Assembly: GCA_021815655.1 (NCBI GenBank) | Contig: JAKAGJ010000124.1 | Coordinates: forward strand, 1-6,521 | DNA from: Deltaproteobacteria bacterium | GTDB lineage: Bacteria > Desulfobacterota > Desulfarculia > Desulfarculales > Desulfarculaceae | Direction of reading: 5' to 3' | DNA: 6,521 nucleotides | Shown here: positions 4,686-6,521 of the stretch, in pieces | Layout: every line of letters starts with the position of its first letter | Numbering within the stretch: the stretch's first letter is position 1 | The notes under the pieces: generated by a model | Database searches by the model: none | Told to the model about the DNA's origin: nothing | The model's input: only the letters and a program-made list of their open reading frames with translations | Position numbers and translations under genes: made by a program

Positions 4686-4786
4686 GGGCTCTCCTCCCTG
4701 GCCAGGCACGAAAAAATGACAATTGCCTGACGCGCTGGCGGGCCTGGTCCTGGCCGCCGCGCGCCTTGGCGCCCGCCTATTTCATT

Positions 4787-4815
4787 ATTATTTGTCGGGA
4801 ACGGGCGCTTGGCAA
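4787..4815 (-). promoter_or_regulatory. Sigma-70-type promoter for the 4685 gene
   Basis: Read on the minus strand: TTGCCA (4815-4810, five of six to consensus), a 17-base spacer, then AATAAT (4792-4787, five of six). It falls in the only AT-rich patch of the 174-base gap between two minus-strand genes. Transcription would start near 4780, leaving an untranslated leader of about 95 bases before the ATG at 4685. The leader contains CAGGC and GCCTG arms flanking a six-T stretch, but no riboswitch I recognise. Confidence 0.6.
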
Positions 4816-4859
4816 GCCCCCGGCCCGCTCAGGCCGCCTTGGCGCCGCCGTGGGGCGGT

Positions 4860-5162
4860 TCAGGGTTCCTGCCAGGCCCCGAAGCGGAAGGCCTCGTGGC
4901 TGGCCGGTTCCAGCAGGTAGCGCTCGGCCTGGGCCTCCACCTCGCGCCGGGCGGGATGGTCCCGCCAGGCCCGCCAGGAGTTCAGGTCTTCCCAGGTGCT
5001 TATCACCAGGAGCTTGTCCGGGGCCTCCAGACCGTAGAGGGTTTCCCCGGTGATGTAGCCCGGCTGGGCCACGGCCAGGGAACGCAATTGGCTAAGGACC
5101 AGGAGGACGTCCAGCATGGCGCCCTCCTGGCAACGGCGGGTTATCAGGACCTTGACCGCCAT
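4860..5162 (-). CDS. ABM-fold (antibiotic biosynthesis monooxygenase-like) protein
   Basis: A 100-residue protein from the ATG at 5162, preceded by a near-perfect AAAGGAGG five bases upstream; the longer frame to 5222 would bury that site. It shows the small dimeric alpha+beta barrel pattern of ABM proteins: a first strand MAVKVLITRR, a helix with LLVLSQLRSLAVAQPGYITGE, a strand KLLVISTWEDLNSWRAWRDHP and a C-terminal helix with REVEAQAERYL. The STWEDLNSWRAWRDHP segment is the usual W-(x)3-6-W..H/S core. Members include quinol monooxygenases and heme-degrading enzymes, which often need no cofactor; many are uncharacterised. Nothing here identifies a substrate. The next minus-strand gene is 174 bases away with its own promoter, so this is probably a single-gene unit. 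Confidence 0.8.
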   Translation of the reverse strand: MAVKVLITRRCQEGAMLDVLLVLSQLRSLAVAQPGYITGETLYGLEAPDKLLVISTWEDLNSWRAWRDHPARREVEAQAERYLLEPASHEAFRFGAWQEP

Positions 5163-5307
5163 GCCTGCCTCCTTTGCGCCGGGTGGGAGGTCCGGTCCGG
5201 GGCGCCGGCCCTCTGACATCATGCTAGCACATTGGCGGCGGGCGGTGCGGGATGGGGCGGGCGGCCCCCTCTGGCGGGATGTTGAACAAGCCCACCCGTG
5301 GACTTTT

Positions 5308-5319
5308 CAACTCGAGTTG
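5308..5319. promoter_or_regulatory. 12-base perfect palindrome, possible operator
   Basis: CAACTCGAGTTG reads the same on both strands. It lies in the 264-base intergenic region between the divergently separated ABM gene and the 3' end of fabH. A dyad of this size in noncoding DNA could bind a dimeric regulator. It is about 145 bases upstream of the ABM start. No second copy was seen in the window. Confidence 0.3.
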
Positions 5320-5331
5320 TGCGAAGTAGGC

Positions 5332-5359
5332 TAGGCTAGCTATCCAAAAAACTAGCCTA
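5332..5359. repeat. CTAG-rich inverted repeat
   Basis: TAGGCTAG (5332-5339) is the exact reverse complement of CTAGCCTA (5352-5359), with a 12-base spacer containing AAAAAA (5346-5351). Another TAGGCTAG-like half lies directly upstream. It overlaps a perfect TATAAT at 5358-5363 on the plus strand, without a matching -35. It could be an operator or part of the fabH 3' end. Confidence 0.4.
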
Positions 5360-5380
5360 TAATAATAACCTGCGCCTTTG

Positions 5381-5416
5381 GGCGGGCCATAGCTAGCCCG
5401 CCGGCGGGCGGTTTTT
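5381..5416 (+). terminator. Plus-strand terminator with two competing stems
   Basis: Three seven-base blocks follow one another: GGCGGGC (5381-5387), GCCCGCC (5396-5402) and GGCGGGC (5403-5409). The middle block can pair with the first (eight-base loop) or with the third (stem 5396-5400 with 5405-5409). The second pairing is followed by GG and five Ts at 5412-5416, a plus-strand terminator. No plus-strand gene precedes it, so what it terminates is unclear. It also lies just after the minus-strand fabH stop, where it could end that transcript in the other direction less efficiently. Confidence 0.5.
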
Positions 5417-5426
5417 CAACGGCCCG

Positions 5427-6413
5427 CTAGAACCTGAACAGGGCCGAGCCCCAGGTGAAGCCGGCGCCGAAGGAGTTGCACAGCACCAGGTCGCCGCGCT
5501 TGACGCGGCCTTCGCGCACGGCCTCGTCCAGGGCCACGGGGATGGTGGCCGCCGAGGTGTTGCCGTACTTGTGCACGGTCTTCATCACCTTGTCCAGGGG
5601 GATGTCCAGGCGTTTGGCCACCGCCTCCATGATGCGCAGGTTGGCCTGGTGGGGGATGAAGCAGTCCACCTGGCCGCTGGTCAGCCCGTTGTGCTCCAGG
5701 GCCTCCAGGGCCGCCTCGCTCAGGGCGCGCACCGCGTGCTTGAAGACCTCCTGGCCCTGCATCTTCACCACGCCCAGGCGCTTGTCCACCATCTCGTGGG
5801 AGGGTGGTATGCGCGAGCCGCCGCCGGGTACGTACAGGAGTTCCCAGAGGTCGCCGTCGGAGTGCAGGTGGGTGGATAGGATCTGCCCCTGGCTGGGGTT
5901 CTCCCGGGGACCCAGCACCACCGCCCCGGCGCCGTCGCCAAAGAGCACGCAGGTGGCGCGGTCCTGGTAGTCGATGCGCTGGCTGACGATCTCGCCGCCC
6001 ACCACCAGGGCGCGCCCGTAGGTGCCGTCGGCCAGGAAGCGCATGGCCACGGACAGGCCGAAGATGAAGCCCGGGCAGGCGGCGTTGACGTCGAAGGCCA
6101 CCGCGCCCTTGGCCCCCAGGTTATGCTGCACGATGCAGGCGCAGGACGGGCTGAGCATGTCGGCGGTGGAGGTGCCCACCACGATCAGGTCCAGCTCCGA
6201 GGCCGCCACGCCGGCCATCTCCAAGGCCCTGGCCGCCGCCGGGGTGGCCAGGTCGCTCATGGCCTGGCCGGGCAGGACCATGCGCCGCTCCTGGATGCCG
6301 GTGCGCGCCACGATCCACTCGTCGCTGGTCTCCACGATGGACTCGAAATAGGAATTGGGCACCACCCGCTCCGGCAGACAGGAGCCCGTACCCAGAATGC
6401 TGACTTGCGACAA
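5427..6413 (-). CDS. fabH: Beta-ketoacyl-ACP synthase III (FabH)
   Basis: A full-length 328-residue KAS III, the enzyme that starts type II fatty acid synthesis by condensing acetyl-CoA (or another short acyl-CoA) with malonyl-ACP in the cytoplasm. It begins with the family motif ILGTGSCLPERVVPN, then SDEWIVARTGIQERR. The catalytic triad is complete: Cys113 in NAACPGFIFGL, His255 in IPHQANLRIM and Asn285 in HKYGNTSAATIPVAL. FGDGAGAVVL (158-167) and the terminal NSFGAGFTWGSALFRF are typical. The start is a TTG at 6413 with GAGG seven bases upstream; no in-frame ATG fits, because the nearby ATG at 6427 runs into TAA at once. A frame that enters from the right edge stops ten bases before this TTG, so translation is probably coupled. 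In many bacteria plsX precedes fabH; the upstream gene here cannot be identified. Confidence 0.97.
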   Translation of the reverse strand: MSQVSILGTGSCLPERVVPNSYFESIVETSDEWIVARTGIQERRMVLPGQAMSDLATPAAARALEMAGVAASELDLIVVGTSTADMLSPSCACIVQHNLGAKGAVAFDVNAACPGFIFGLSVAMRFLADGTYGRALVVGGEIVSQRIDYQDRATCVLFGDGAGAVVLGPRENPSQGQILSTHLHSDGDLWELLYVPGGGSRIPPSHEMVDKRLGVVKMQGQEVFKHAVRALSEAALEALEHNGLTSGQVDCFIPHQANLRIMEAVAKRLDIPLDKVMKTVHKYGNTSAATIPVALDEAVREGRVKRGDLVLCNSFGAGFTWGSALFRF

Positions 6414-6422
6414 GTAGTTACC

Positions 6423-6521
6423 TCATTTCGCCTCCCCCGCCTGCGCCGGCGGGGCCGTGTCTGGGAACAGAGCTGGCCGGGCTCGCGCCTCATGTCCCCC
6501 CTTCTGAGCGCGATTCAGCAC
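6423..6521 (-). CDS. Possible 3' end of the gene upstream of fabH (partial)
   Basis: One minus-strand frame is open from the right edge to a TGA at 6425-6423 and gives 32 residues ending PPAQAGEAK. The stop lies ten bases before the fabH start and overlaps its ribosome site, a common arrangement for coupled genes. The tail is rich in Ala, Pro and Arg, like a disordered C-terminus. No family can be recognised, and another frame stops near 6491, so the true end could be earlier and this stretch could be intergenic. PlsX is the expected neighbour but is not shown by this sequence. A 7-base hairpin (6435-6441 with 6448-6454) falls in this region. Confidence 0.35.
   Translation of the reverse strand: MLNRAQKGGHEARARPALFPDTAPPAQAGEAK

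Noticed and set aside
4213..4722. 169-residue minus-strand open frame and a 171-residue plus-strand frame over the same bases
   Set aside because: Both are shadows of the conserved 140-residue gene at 4263-4685. Their translations are low-complexity Gly/Pro/Arg or Gln/His/Leu, and they lack ribosome sites.
5455..5970. Long plus-strand open frames opposite fabH
   Set aside because: FabH is unmistakable on the minus strand. These frames reflect the high GC content and few stop codons on the antisense strand.

Overview
The window is GC-rich, with strong G/C bias at third codon positions. It carries conserved small genes typical of Desulfobacterota (former Deltaproteobacteria), so a soil, sediment or anaerobic member of that group is my best guess. 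This is inference; the window has no rRNA or other taxonomic marker.

Layout. (1) Bases 1-129 are the 3' end of a plus-strand gene resembling a YprB-type ribonuclease-H-like exonuclease. (2) Bases 126-1924 hold three minus-strand genes that look foreign. In transcription order they are a toxin-like protein joining the cysteine/histidine end of a phage MuF minor-head domain to a phospholipase A2-like domain (1924-1097), a three-helix membrane protein in the immunity position (1061-786), and a GC-rich helical protein whose last 60 residues look like the front half of a MuF domain (770-126). Base composition falls sharply across the phospholipase and membrane-protein part and rises on both sides. 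This is the most interesting part of the window. (3) Bases 2111-2889 are a plus-strand pair: an RmlC-like cupin epimerase and a 2TM-domain membrane protein. (4) Bases 2903-4208 are a plus-strand group: a candidate promoter, a strong hairpin terminator, a TerB-like gene, a 36-residue CPNC mini-protein, a 57-residue DnaJ-type zinc-finger protein and a conserved protein of unknown function. (5) Bases 4263-5162 hold two minus-strand genes, a conserved unknown protein with its own good promoter and an ABM-fold monooxygenase-like protein. (6) Bases 5163-5426 are a structured intergenic region rich in CTAG and inverted repeats. (7) Bases 5427-6413 are fabH on the minus strand, starting with TTG, probably translationally coupled to a gene that leaves the window.

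How the parts fit. The 126-1924 segment is best read as a MuF polymorphic toxin locus from a temperate phage that has been rearranged. The toxin keeps only the C-terminal MuF motif, and the complementary N-terminal part sits as a separate gene downstream of the immunity candidate, so the locus appears circularly permuted or is the remainder of a tandem duplication. The other genes are ordinary chromosomal housekeeping or conserved unknown genes. No tRNA, rRNA, CRISPR array, transposase or integrase was found. No stretch longer than 300 bases lacks a gene.
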